Of a DNA stretch of 64,000 bases, positions 14,101-26,690 are shown one piece after another. The notes under the pieces are model-generated. The model did not search any database. It was not told the DNA's origin and saw nothing but the letters and a program-made list of their open reading frames with translations. The number at the start of each line of letters is the position of its first letter. Within the stretch, counting starts at the first letter, position 1. The DNA is from Closterium sp. NIES-65 (lineage: Eukaryota; Streptophyta; Zygnematophyceae; Desmidiales; Closteriaceae), in the NCBI GenBank assembly GCA_948144175.1, contig CANXME010000234.1:58250-122249 (forward strand). The letters are read 5' to 3'. The position numbers and the translations under genes were made by a program.

Positions 14101-17100
14101 GGACCAGGCAAGCTCCTAGACCAGGCAAGCTCCTGGAGCAGGCTAGCTCGTGGACCAGGCACGCTCGTGGACCAGGCACGCTCCTGGACCAGGTAAGATC
14201 CCGGACCAGGCACGCTCCTAGACCAGGCACGCTCCTGGACCAGGCAAGCTATTGGACCAGGCAAGCTCCTGGACCATGCAAGATCTTGGACCAGGCAAGC
14301 TCTTTGACCAGGAAAGCTCCTGGACAAGGCAAGCTCCTACACCAGGCAAGCTCGTGGACCAGGCACGCTCGTGGACCAGGCAAGCTCCTGGACCAGGCAA
14401 GCTCCTGGACCAGGCAAGCTCATAGACCAGGCAAGCTACTGGACCAAGCAAGCTCCTAGACCAGGCAAGCTCATAGACCAGGCAAGCTCCTGGATCAGGC
14501 AAGCTCCTGGACCAGGCAAGCTCCTAGACTAGGCAAGCTCCTGGACCAGGCAAGCTCCTGAACCAGGCAGGCTCGTGGACCAGGCACGCTCCTGGACCGG
14601 GCAAGATTTTGGACCTGGCAAGCTCCTGGACCACGCAAGTCTGGGACCATGCACGCTCCTGGACCAGACAAGCTCTTGGACCAGGCAGGCTCGTCGACCA
14701 AGCAAGCTCTTGGACCGGGTAAGCTCCTGGATCAGGCAAGCTCCTCGACCACGCAAGCTCCTTGACCAGGCACGCTCGTGGACCAGGCACGCTCCTGGAC
14801 TAGTCAAGCTCTTGGATCAGGCATGCTTCTGGACCAAGCAAGCTCCTGGACCACGCAAGCTCCTAAACCACGCAATCTCTTGTTCCAGGCACGCTCCTCC
14901 ACTAGGCAAGCTCTTGGACCAGGCAGGCTTCTGGACCAAGCAAGCTCCTAGACTAGGCAAGGTCCTGGACCAGGCACGCTCCTGGACCAGGCAAGCTCCT
15001 AGACTAGGCAAGCTACTGGACCAGGAAAGCTCCTGGACCGGGCAAGCTCCTGGACCAGGCAAGATTTTGGACCAGGCATGCTCCTAGACCAGGCAAGCTC
15101 CTGGACCAGGCAAGCTCTTAGACCAGGCAGGCTCCTGGACTAGGCACGCTCCTGGACCAGGCAAGCTCCTGGACCAGGCAAGCTCCTGGACCAGGCAAGC
15201 TCTTGGACCATGCATGCTCCTGGACCAGGCAAGCTCCTAGACTCGGCAAGCTCCTGAACCAAGCAAACTCGTGGACCAGGCACGCTCCTGGACCAGGCAA
15301 GATCCTGGACCAAGCAAGCTCCTAGACCAGGCACGCTCGTGGACCAGGCAAGCTCTTGGACCAGGCAAGCTCCTGCACCACGCAAGCTCTTGGACTAGGC
15401 AAGCTCTTGGACCAGGCAAGCTCCTGGACAAGGCAAGCTCCTAGACCAGGCAAGCTCGTGGACCACGCACGCTCCTGGACAAGGCAAGCTCCTAGACCAG
15501 GCAAGCTCCTAGACCAGGCAAGCCCCTAGACCAGGCACGCTCGCGGACCAGGCACGCTCTTGGACCAGGCAAGCTCCTGGACAAGGCAAGCTCCTAGACA
15601 AGGCAAGCTCGTGGACCAGGCATGCTCCTGGACCAGGCAAGCTCCTGGACCATGCAAGCTCCTGGACCAGGCAGGCTCGTGGACCAGGCACGCTCCTGGA
15701 CCAGGCAAGCTCCTGGACTAGGCAAGCTCTTGGACCAGGCACGCTCCTAGACCAGGCAAGCTCCTAGACCACGCAAGCTCCTGGACCAGGCAAGCTTCTG
15801 GACGAGGCAAACTCGTGGACCAGGCACGCTCCTGGAATAGGCAAGATCCTGGACCAGGCAAGCTCCTAGACCAGGCGCGCTCTTGGACCAGGCAAGCTCG
15901 CGGACCAGGCAAGCTCCTGGACCACGCAAGCTCTTGGACTAGGCAAACTCTTGGACCAGGCAAGCTCTTGGACAAGGCAAGCTCCTAGACCAGGCAAGCT
16001 CGTGGACTAGGCATGCTCCTGGACTAGGCAAGCTCCTGGACTAGGCAAGCTCATGGACCAGGCAAGCTCCTAGACCAAGCAAGCTCCTGGACCGGGCAAG
16101 CTCCTAGACCAGGCAAGATCATGGACAAGGCAAGCTCCTAGACCAGGCAAACTCGTGCACAAGGCACGCTCCTGGACCAGGCAAGATTTTGGACCAGGCA
16201 TGCTCCTAGACCAGGCAAGCTCCTGGACCAGGCAGGCTCGTGGACCAGGCACGCTCTTGGACGAGGCAAGCTCCTCGACCAGGCAAGCTCCTGGATCAGG
16301 CAAGCTCTTGGACCATGCACGCTCCTGGACCATGCAAGCTCCTAGACCAGGCAAGCACCTGAACCAGGCAAGCTTCTGGACCAGGCAAACTCGTGGACCA
16401 GGCACGCTCCTGGAACAGGCAAGCTCCTGGACTAGGCAAGCTCCTGGACCAGGCAAGCTCTTGGACCATGCACGCTCCTGGACCAGGCAAGCTCGTGGAC
16501 CACGCAAGCTCTTGGACCCGGCAAGCTCTTGGACCACGCAAGCTCCTGGACAAGGCATGCTCCTAGACCAGGCAAGCTCGTGGACCACGCACGCTCCTGG
16601 ACCAGGCAAGCTCTTGGACTAGGCAAGCTCCTGGACCAGGCAAGCTCCTAGACTAGGCAAGCTCTTGGACCAGGCAAGCTCCTAGACCAGGCAAGCTCAT
16701 GGACAAGGCAATCTCCTGGACAAGGCAAACTCGTGGACCAGGCACGCTCCTGGACGAGGCAAGATTTTGGACCAGGCATGCTCCTAGACCAGGCAAGCTC
16801 CTTGACCAGGCAAGCTCCTGAACTAGGTAGGCTCGTGGACCAGGCAAGCTCTTGGACCAGGCAAGCTCTTGGTAGAAGCACGCTCCTGGACCAGGCAAGC
16901 TCCTAGACCAGGCAAGCTCCTGGACCAGGCAAGCTTCTGGACCAAGCAAACTCGTGGACCAGGCACGCTCCTGGACCACGCAAGATCCTGGACCAGGCAA
17001 GCTCCTAGACCAGGCACGCTCCTGGACCAGGCAAACTCGTGGACCAGGCACGCTCCTGGACCAGGCGAGATCCTGGACCAAGCATGCTCCTAGATCAGGC

Positions 17101-18230
17101 AAGCTCGTGGACCGGGCAAGCTCCTGGACCAGGCAAGCTCCTGACCAGGCAAGCTCGTGGACCACACACGCTCTTGGACTAGGCAAGCTCTTGGTCGAGG
17201 CAGGCTCGTGGACCAGGCACGCTCCTTGACCAGGCAAGCTCCTGGACCAGGCAAGCTCCTGGACAAGGCAAGCTCCTGGACCACGCATGCTCTTGGACCA
17301 GGCAAGCTCCTAGACCAGGCAAGCTCCTGGACCAGGCTAGCTCGTGGACCAGTCAAACTCGTGGACTAGGCACGCTCCTGGACCAGGCAAGATCCTGGAC
17401 CAGGCAAGCTCCTAGACCAGGCATGCTCTTGGACGAGGCAAGCTCTTGGACCAGGCAAGCTCCTGGACCATGCAAGCTATCGGACCAGGCAAGCTCTTGG
17501 ACCAGGCAAGCTCCTACACCAGGCAAGCTCGTGGACCAGGCACGCTCCTGGACCAGGCAAGCTCCTGGACCAGGCAAGCTCCTGGACCAGGAAAGCTCCT
17601 AGACCAGGCAAGCTCCTGGACTAGGCAAGCTCCTAGACCAGGCAAGCTCATGGACCAGGCAAGCTCCTGGACCAGGCAAGCTCCTGGACCAGGCAAGCTC
17701 CTAGACTAGGCAAGCTCCTGGACCAGGCAAGCTCCTGAACCAGGCAGGCTTGTGGATCAGGCACGCTCCTGGACCGGGCAAGATTTTGGACCTGGCAAGC
17801 TCCTGGACCACGCAAGCTCTAGGACCATGCACGCTCCTGGACCAGACAAGCTCTTGGACCAGGCAGGCTCGTGGACCAGGCAAGCTCTTGGACTAGGAAA
17901 GCTCTTGGATCAGGCAAGCTCCTCGACCACGCAAGCTCCTGGACCACGCACGCTCGTGGACCAGGCACGCTCCTGGACTAGGCAAGCTCTTGGATTAGGC
18001 ATGCTTCTGGACCAAGCAAGCTCCTGGACCACGCAATCCCTTGTTCCACGCACGCTCCTCGACTAGGCAAGCTCTTGGACCAGGCAGGCTTCTCGACCAA
18101 GCAAGCTCCTAGACTATGCAAGGTCCTGGACCAAGCACGCTCCCGGACCAGGCAAGCTCCTAGACCAGGCAAGCTACTGGACTAGGAAAGCTCCTGGACC
18201 GGGCAAGCTCCTGGACCAGGCAAGCTCCTA
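11140..18230 (+). repeat. 17-bp array, HOR family marked by GATTTTGG units
   Basis: A marker block (CAAGATTTTGGACC, usually followed by ATGCTCCTAGACC units) starts near 12,141, 12,770, 14,605, 15,063, 16,185, 16,763 and 17,782, with a variant (AATATTTTGG) at about 11,155. Some spacings are exact monomer multiples: 629 (37 x 17), 1,122 (66 x 17) and 578 (34 x 17). The longer block at about 14.52-14.95 kb is repeated at about 17.70-18.10 kb, offset 3,161-3,177 bp, including an odd TGTTCC unit at 14,881 and 18,042. The same marker returns at 35,392, so this family brackets the 18.2-34.8 kb domain. Confidence 0.8.
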
Positions 18231-21200
18231 GACAAGGCAAGCTCCTGGACCAGGCACGCTCGTGGACCAGACACGCTCTTGGTCCAGGCAAGCTCTTGGA
18301 CCAGGCAGGCTCGTGGACCAAGCACACTCTTGGACCAGGCAAGCTCCTGGACCAGGCAAGCTCCTGAACAAGGCACGCTCCTGGACCACGCAAGCTCCTT
18401 GACCAGGCAAGCTCCTCAACCAGGCAAGCTCCTATACCAGGCAAACTCGTGGACCAGGCAAGCTTCTGGACCAGGCAAGCTCCAGGATCAGGCAAGCTCC
18501 TGGACCAGGCACGCTCCTGGACCAGGCAAGCTCCTAGACCAGGCAAGCTCCTGGACCAGGCAAGCTCCTGGACTAGGCAAGCTTTTGGACCAGGCACGCT
18601 CCTGGACCTTGCAAGATTCTGGACCATGCAAGCTCCTAAACCACGAAAGCTCTTGGACCAGGCAAGCTCTTGGACCAGGCAAGCTCCTGAACCGAGCAAG
18701 CTCGAGGACCAGGCAAGCTCCTGGACCAGGCAAGCTCCTGGACCAGGCAAGCTCTTGGACCACGCAAGCTCCTGGACCAGGGAAGCTCCTAGACCACGCA
18801 AGCTCCTGGACCAGGCAAGCTCCTGGACCACGCAAGCTCATGGACCAGGCAAGGTCCTTGACCAAGTAGGCCTCTTTGACCAGGCACGCTCCTGGACCGG
18901 GCAAGCTCCTGGACCTGGCAAGCTCCCGAACCACGCAAGCTCTTGGACCAGGCACGCTCCTCGACCAAGCAAGCTCTTGGACCAGGCAGGCTTCTGGACC
19001 AAGCAAGCTCCTGGACCAGGCAAGCTACTGGACTAGTCAAGCTCCTGGACAAGGCAAGCTCCTGGACCAGGTAAGCTCCTGGACTAGGCAAGCTCCTGGA
19101 CCAGGCAAACTCTTGGACAAGGCAAGCTCCTTGTCCAGGCAAGCTCTTGGACCAGGCAAGCTTGTGGACCAAGCAAGCTCCTGGACCAACCACACTCGTG
19201 GACCAGGCACGCTCCTTGACAAGGCAAGCTCCTGGACCAGGCAAGCTCCCAGACCAGGCAAGCTCCTGGAACATGCAAGCTCCTGGACCAAGCAAGCTCC
19301 TGGACCACGCAAGCTCCTGGACCAGGCAAGCTCCCTGACCAAGCAAGCTCCTGGACCAGGCAGGCTCGTGGACCAGGCACGCTCCTGGACCGGGCAAGCT
19401 CCTGGACGTGGCAAGCTCCTGGACCACACAAGCTCTTGGACCAAGCACGCTCCTAGACCAGGCAAGCTCTTGGACAAGGCAAGCTCCTGATCAGGCAAGC
19501 TCCTTGACCACTCAAGCTCCTGGACCAGGCAAGCTCCTCGACTAGGCAAGCTCTTGGACCAGGCAAGCTCCTGGACCAGGCAAGCCCCTGGGCCAGGCAC
19601 GCTCGTGGACCAGGCACGCTCTTGGACCAGGCAAGCTCTTCGACCAGGCAGGCTCGTGGACTAGGCACGCTCCTGGACCAGGCAAGCTCTTGGACCAGGC
19701 AGGCTTCTGGACCAAGCAAGCTCCTGAACCGGGCAAGCTACGGGACTAGTCAAGCTCCTGGACAAGGCAAGCTTCTGGACCAGGTAAGCTCCTGGACTAG
19801 GCAAGCTCCTGGACCAGGCAAACTCTTGGACAAGGCAAGCTCCTTGTCCAGGCAAGCTCTTGGACCAGGCAAGCTTGTGGACCAAGCAAGCTCCTGGACC
19901 AAGCACACTCGTGGACCAGGCACGCTCCTTGACAAGGCAAGCTCCTGGACCAGGCAAGCTCCTAGACCAGGCAAGCTCATGGAACATGCAAGCTCCTGGA
20001 CCAAGCAAGCTCCTGGACTAGGCAAGCTCCTGGACCAGGCAAGCTCCTTGACCATGCAAGCTCCTGGACCAGGCACGCTCGTGGACCAGGCACGCTCCTG
20101 GACCGTGCAAGCTCCTGGACGTGGCAAGCTCCTGGACCACACAAGCTCTTGGACCAAGCACGCTCCTAGACCAGGCAAGCTCTTGGACAAGGCAAGCTCC
20201 TGGATCAGGCAAGCTCCTCGACCACTCAAGCTTCTGGACCAGGCAAGCTCCTCGACCAGGCAAGCTCTTGGACCAGGCAAGCCCCTGGACCAGGCAAGCT
20301 CCTGGGCCAGGCACGCTCGTGGACCAGGCACGCTCTTGGACCAGGCAAGCTCTTCGACCAGGCACGCTCGTGGACCAGGCACGCTCCTGGACCAGGCAAG
20401 CTCCTGGACAAGGCAAGCTCCTGGACAAAGCAAGCTCATGGACCAGGCACGCTCCTAGACCAGGCAAGCTCCTGGACCACGCAAGCTCTTGGACCAGGAA
20501 ATCTCGTGGACCAGGCAAGCTCCTGGATCAGGCAAGCTCCTCGACCACTCAAGCTTCTGGACCAGGCAAGCTCCTCGACCAGGCAAGCTCTTGGACCAGG
20601 CAAGCCCCTGGACCAGGCAAGCTCCTGGGCCAGGCACGCTCGTGGACCAGGCACGCTCTTGGACCAGGCAAGCTCTTGGACCAGGCAAGCTCCTGGACCA
20701 GGCACGCTCCTGGACCAGGCAAGCTCCTAGACCAGGCAAGGTCCTGGACCAGGCAAGCTCCTAGACTAGGCAAGCTCCTGGACCAGGCACGCTCCTGGAC
20801 CTTGCAAGATTCCGGACCATGCAAGCTCCTAAACCACGAAAGCTCTTGGACCAGGCAAGCTCTTGGACCAGGCAAGCTCCTGAACCGAGCAAGCTCGAGG
20901 ACCAGGCAAGCTCCTGGACCAGGCAAGCTCCTGGACCAGGCAAGCTCTTGGACCAGGCAAGCTCCTGGACCAGGGAAGCTCCTGGACCACGCAAGCTCCT
21001 GGACCAGGCAAGCTCCTGGACCTGGCAAGCTCATGGACCAGGCAAGGTCCTTGACCAAGTAGGCCTCTTTGACCAGGCACGCTCCTGGACCGGGCAAGCT
21101 CCTGGACCTGGCAAGCTCCCGGACCACGCAAGCTCTTGGACCAGGCACGCTCCTGGACCAAGCAAGCTCTTGGACCTGGCAGGCTTCTGGACCAAGCAAG

Positions 21201-23730
21201 CTCCTAGACCAGGCAAGCTACGGGACTAGTCAAGCTCCTGGACAAGGCAAGCTCCTGGACCAGGTAAGCTCCTGGACTAGGCAAGCTCCTGGACCAGGCA
21301 AACTGTTGGACAAGGCAAGCTCCTTGTCCAGGCAAGCTCTTGGACCAGGCAAGCTTGTGGACCAAGCAAGCTCCTGGACCAACCACACTCGTCGACCAGG
21401 CACGCTCCTTGACAAGGCAAGCTCTTGGACCAGGCAAGCTCCCAGACCAGGCAAGCTCCTAGAACATGCAAGCTCCTGGACCAAGCAAGCTCCTGGACCA
21501 CGCAAGCTCCTGGACCAGGCAAGCTCCTTGACCAAGCAAGCTCCTGGACCAAGCAGGCTCGTGGACCAGGCACGCTCCTGGACCGGGCAAGCTCCTGGAC
21601 GTGGCAAGCTCCTGGACCACACAAGCTCTTGGACCAAGCACGCTCCTAGACCAGGCAAGCTCTTGGACAAGGCAAGCTCCTGATCAGGCAAGCTCCTTGA
21701 CCACTCAAGCTCCTGGACCAGGCAAGCTCCTCGACCAGGCAAGCTCTTGGACCAGGCAAGCTCCTGGACCAGGCAAGCTCCTGGGCCAGGCACGCTCGTG
21801 GACCAGGCACGCTCTTGGACCACGCAAGCTCTTCGACCAGGCAGGCTCGTGGACCAGGCACGCTCCTGGACCAGGCAAGCTCTTGGACCAGGCAGGCTTC
21901 TGGACCAAGCAAGCTCCTGAACCAGGCAAGCTACGGGACTAGTCAAACTCCTGGACAAGGCAAGCTTTTGGACCAGGTAAGCTCCTGGACTAGGCAAGCT
22001 CCTGGACCAGGCAAACTCTTGGACAAGGCAAGCTCCTTGTCCAGGCAAGCTCTTGGACCAGGCAAGCTTGTGGACCAAGCAAGCTCCTGGACCAAGCACA
22101 CTCGTGGACCAGGCACGCTCCTTGACAAGGCAAGCTCCTGGACCAGGCAAGCTCCTAGACCAGGCAAGCTCATGGAACATGCAAGCTCCTGGACCAAGCA
22201 AGCTCCTGGACTAGGCAAGCTCCTAGACCAGGCAACCTCCTTGACCATGCAAGCTCCTGGACCAGGCAGGCTCGTGGACCAGGCACGCTCCTGGACCGTG
22301 CAAGCTCCTGGACGTGGCAAGCTCCTGGACCACACAAGCTCTTGGACCAAGCACGCTCCTAGACCAGGCAAACTCTTGGACAAGGCAAGCTCCTGGATCA
22401 GGCAAGCTCCTCGACCACTCAAGCTTCTGGACCAGGCAAGCTCCTCGACCAGGCAAGCTCTTGGACCAGGCAAGCCCCTGGACCAGGCAAGCTCCTGGGC
22501 CAGGCACGCTCGTGGACCAGGCATGCTCTTGGACCAGGCAAGCTCTTCGACCAGGCACGCTCGTGGACCAGGCACGCTCCTGGACCAGGCAAGCTCCTGG
22601 ACAAGGCAAGCTCCTGGACAAAGCAAGCTCATGGACCAGGCACGCTCCTAGACCAGGCAAGCTCCTGGACCACGCAAGCTCTTGGACCAGGAAAGCTTGT
22701 GGACCAAGCAAGCTCCTGGACCAACCACACTCGTGGACCAGGCACGCTCCTTGACAAGGCAAGCTCCTGGACCAGGCAAGCTCCCAGACCAGGCAAGCTC
22801 CTGGAACATGCAAGCTCCTGGACCAAGCAAGCTCCTGGACCACGCAAGCTCCTGGACCAGGCAAGCTCCTTGACCAAGCAAGCTCCTGGACCAGGCAGGC
22901 TCGTGGACCAGGCACGCTCCTGGACCGGGCAAGCTCCTGGACGTGGCAAGCTCCTGGACCACACAAGCTCTTGGACCAAGCACGCTCCTAGACCAGGCAA
23001 GCTCTTGGACAAGGCAAGCTCCTGATCAGGCAAGCTCCTTGACCACTCAAGCTCCTGGACCAGGCAAGCTCCTCGACTAGGCAAGCTCTTGGACCAGGCA
23101 AGCTCCTGGACCAGGCAAGCCCCTGGGCCAGGCACGCTCGTGGACCAGGCACGCTCTTGGACCAGGCAAGCTCTTCGACCAGGCAGGCTCGTGGACTAGG
23201 CACGCTCCTGGACCAGGCAAGCTCTTGGACCAGGCAGGCTTCTGGACCAAGCAAGCTCCTGAACCGGGCAAGCTACGGGACTAGTCAAGCTCCTGGACAA
23301 GGCAAGCTTCTGGACCAGGTAAGCTCCTGGACTAGGCAAGCTCCTGGACCAGGCAAACTCTTGGACAAGGCAAGCTCCTTGTCCAGGCAAGCTCTTGACC
23401 AGGCAAGCTTGTGGACCAAGCAAGCTCCTGGACCAAGCACACTCGTGGACCAGGCACGCTCCTTGACAAGGCAAGCTCCTGGACCAGGCAAGCTCCTAGA
23501 CCAGGCAAGCTCATGGAACATGCAAGCTCCTGGACCAAGCAAGCTCCTGGACTAGGCAAGCTCCTGGACCAGGCAAGCTCCTTGACCATGCAAGCTCCTG
23601 GACCAGGCACGCTCGTGGACCAGGCACGCTCCTGGACCGTGCAAGCTCCTGGACGTGGCAAGCTCCTGGACCACACAAGCTCTTGGACCAAGCACGCTCC
23701 TAGACCAGGCAAGCTCTTGGACAAGGCAAG

Positions 23731-26690
23731 CTCCTGGATCAGGCAAGCTCCTCGACCACTCAAGCTTCTGGACCAGGCAAGCTCCTCGACCAGGCAAGCT
23801 CTTGGACCAGGCAAGCCCCTGGACCAGGCAAGCTCCTGGGCCAGGCACGCTCGTGGACCAGGCACGCTCTTGGACCAGGCAAGCTCTTCGACCAGGCACG
23901 CTCGTGGACCAGGCACGCTCCTGGACCAGGCAAGCTCCTGGACAAGGCAAGCTCCTGGACAAAGCAAGCTCATGGACCAGGCACGCTCCTAGACCAGGCA
24001 AGCTCCTGGACCACGCAAGCTCTTGGACCAGGAAATCTTGTGGACCAGGCAAGCTCCTGGATCAGGCAAGCTCCTCGACCACTCAAGCTTCTGGACCAGG
24101 CAAGCTCCTCGACCAGGCAAGCTCTTGGACCAGGCAAGCCCCTGGACCAGGCAAGCTCCTGGGCCAGGCACGCTCGTGGACCAGGCACGCTCTTGGACCA
24201 GGCAAGCTCTTGGACCAGGCAAGCTCCTGGACCAGGCACGCTCCTGGACCAGGCAAGCTCCTAGACCAGGCAAGGTCCTGGACCAGGCAAGCTCCTAGAC
24301 TAGGCAAGCTCCTGGACCAGGCACGCTCCTGGACCTTGCAAGATTCTGGACCATGCAAGCTCCTAAACCACGAAAGCTCTTGGACCAGGCAAGCTCTTGG
24401 ACCAGGCAAGCTCCTGAACCGAGCAAGCTCGAGGACCAGGCAAGCTCCTGGACCAGGCAAGCTCCTGGACCAGGCAAGCTCTTGGACCAGGCAAGCTCCT
24501 GGACCAGGGAAGCTCCTGGACCACGCAAGCTCCTGGACCAGGCAAGCTCCTGGACCTGGCAAGCTCATGGACCAGGCAAGGTCCTTGACCAAGTAGGCCT
24601 CTTTGACCAGGCACGCTCCTGGACCGGGCAAGCTCCTGGACCTGGCAAGCTCCCGGACCACGCAAGCTCTTGGACCAGGCACGCTCCTGGACCAAGCAAG
24701 CTCTTGGACCTGGCAGGCTTCTGGACCAAGCAAGCTCCTGGACCAGGCAAGCTACGGGACTAGTCAAGCTCCTGGACAAGGCAAGCTCCTGGACCAGGTA
24801 AGCTCCTGGACTAGGCAAGCTCCTGGACCAGGCAAACTGTTGGACAAGGCAAGCTCCTTGTCCAGGCAAGCTCTTGGACCAGGCAAGCTTGTGGACCAAG
24901 CAAGCTCCTGGACCAACCACACTCGTGGACCAGGCACGCTCCTTGACAAGGCAAGCTCCTGGACCAGGCAAGCTCCCAGACCAGGCAAGCTCCTAGAACA
25001 TGCAAGCTCCTGGACCAAGCAAGCTCCTGGACCACGCAAGCTCCTGGACCAGGCAAGCTCCTTGACCAAGCAAGCTCCTGGACCAGGCAGGCTCGTGGAC
25101 CAGGCACGCTCCTGGACCGGGCAAGCTCCTGGACGTGGCAAGCTCCTGGACCACACAAGCTCTTGGACCAAGCACGCTCCTAGACCAGGCAAGCTCTTGG
25201 ACAAGGCAAGCTCCTGGATCAGGCAAGCTCCTCGACCACTCAAGCTTCTGGACCAGGCAAGCTCCTCGACCAGGCAAGCTCTTGGACCAGGCAAGCCCCT
25301 GGACCAGGCAAGCTCCTGGGCCAGGCACGCTCGTGGACCAGGCACGCTCTTGGACCAGGCAAGCTCTTCGACCAGGCACGCTCGTGGACCAGGCACGCTC
25401 CTGGACCAGGCAAGCTCCTGGACAAGGCAAGCTCCTGGACAAAGCAAGCTCATGGACCAGGCACGCTCCTAGACCAGGCAAGCTCCTGGACCACGCAAGC
25501 TCTTGGACCAGGAAATCTTGTGGACCAGGCAAGCTCCTGGATCAGGCAAGCTCCTCGACCACTCAAGCTTCTGGACCAGGCAAGCTCCTCGACCAGGCAA
25601 GCTCTTGGACCAGGCAAGCCCCTGGACCAGGCAAGCTCCTGGGCCAGGCACGCTCGTGGACCAGGCACGCTCTTGGACCAGGCAAGCTCTTGGACCAGGC
25701 AAGCTCCTGGACCAGGCACGCTCCTGGACCAGGCAAGCTCCTAGACCAGGCAAGGTCCTGGACCAGGCAAGCTCCTAGACTAGGCAAGCTCCTGGACCAG
25801 GCACGCTCCTGGACCTTGCAAGATTCTGGACCATGCAAGCTCCTAAACCACGAAAGCTCTTGGACCAGGCAAGCTCTTGGACCAGGCAAGCTCCTGAACC
25901 GAGCAAGCTCGAGGACCAGGCAAGCTCCTGGACCAGGCAAGCTCCTGGACCAGGCAAGCTCTTGGACCAGGCAAGCTCCTGGACCAGGGAAGCTCCTGGA
26001 CCACGCAAGCTCCTGGACCAGGCAAGCTCCTGGACCTGGCAAGCTCATGGACCAGGCAAGGTCCTTGACCAAGTAGGCCTCTTTGACCAGGCACGCTCCT
26101 GGACCGTGCAAGCTCCTGGACCTGGCAAGCTCCCGGACCACGCAAGCTCTTGGACCAGGCACGCTCCTGGACCAAGCAAGCTCTTGGACCTGGCAGGCTT
26201 CTGGACCAAGCAAGCTCCTGGACCAGGCAAGCTACGGGACTAGTCAAGCTCCTGGACAAGGCAAGCTCCTGGACCAGGTAAGCTCCTGGACTAGGCAAGC
26301 TCCTGGACCAGGCAAACTGTTGGACAAGGCAAGCTCCTTGTCCAGGCAAGCTCTTGGACCAGGCAAGCTTGTGGACCAAGCAAGCTCCTGGACCAACCAC
26401 ACTCGTGGACCAGGCACGCTCCTTGACAAGGCAAGCTCCTGGACCAGGCAAGCTCCCAGACCAGGCAAGCTCCTAGAACATGCAAGCTCCTGGACCAAGC
26501 AAGCTCCTGGACCACGCAAGCTCCTGGACCAGGCAAGCTCCTTGACCAAGCAAGCTCCTGGACCAGGCAGGCTCGTGGACCAGGCACGCTCCTGGACCGG
26601 GCAAGCTCCTGGACGTGGCAAGCTCCTGGACCACACAAGCTCTTGGACCAAGCACGCTCCTAGACCAGGCAAGCTCTTGGACAAGGCAAG
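23731..26690 (+). repeat. 1,480-bp tandem duplication (two copies)
   Basis: The segments at about 23,731-25,210 and 25,211-26,690 match at a constant offset of 1,480 bp (87 monomers plus 1 bp). L1 is at 24,593 and 26,073, and L2 at 24,759 and 26,239. Both begin at the same CTCCTGGATCAGGC unit. By eye they differ only at scattered single bases, for example GGACCGGGC against GGACCGTGC just after L1. The match decays at the right edge, where copy two has a 16-bp unit (CTCCTGATCAGG) in place of the 17-bp CTCCTGGATCAGG. Confidence 0.85.
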
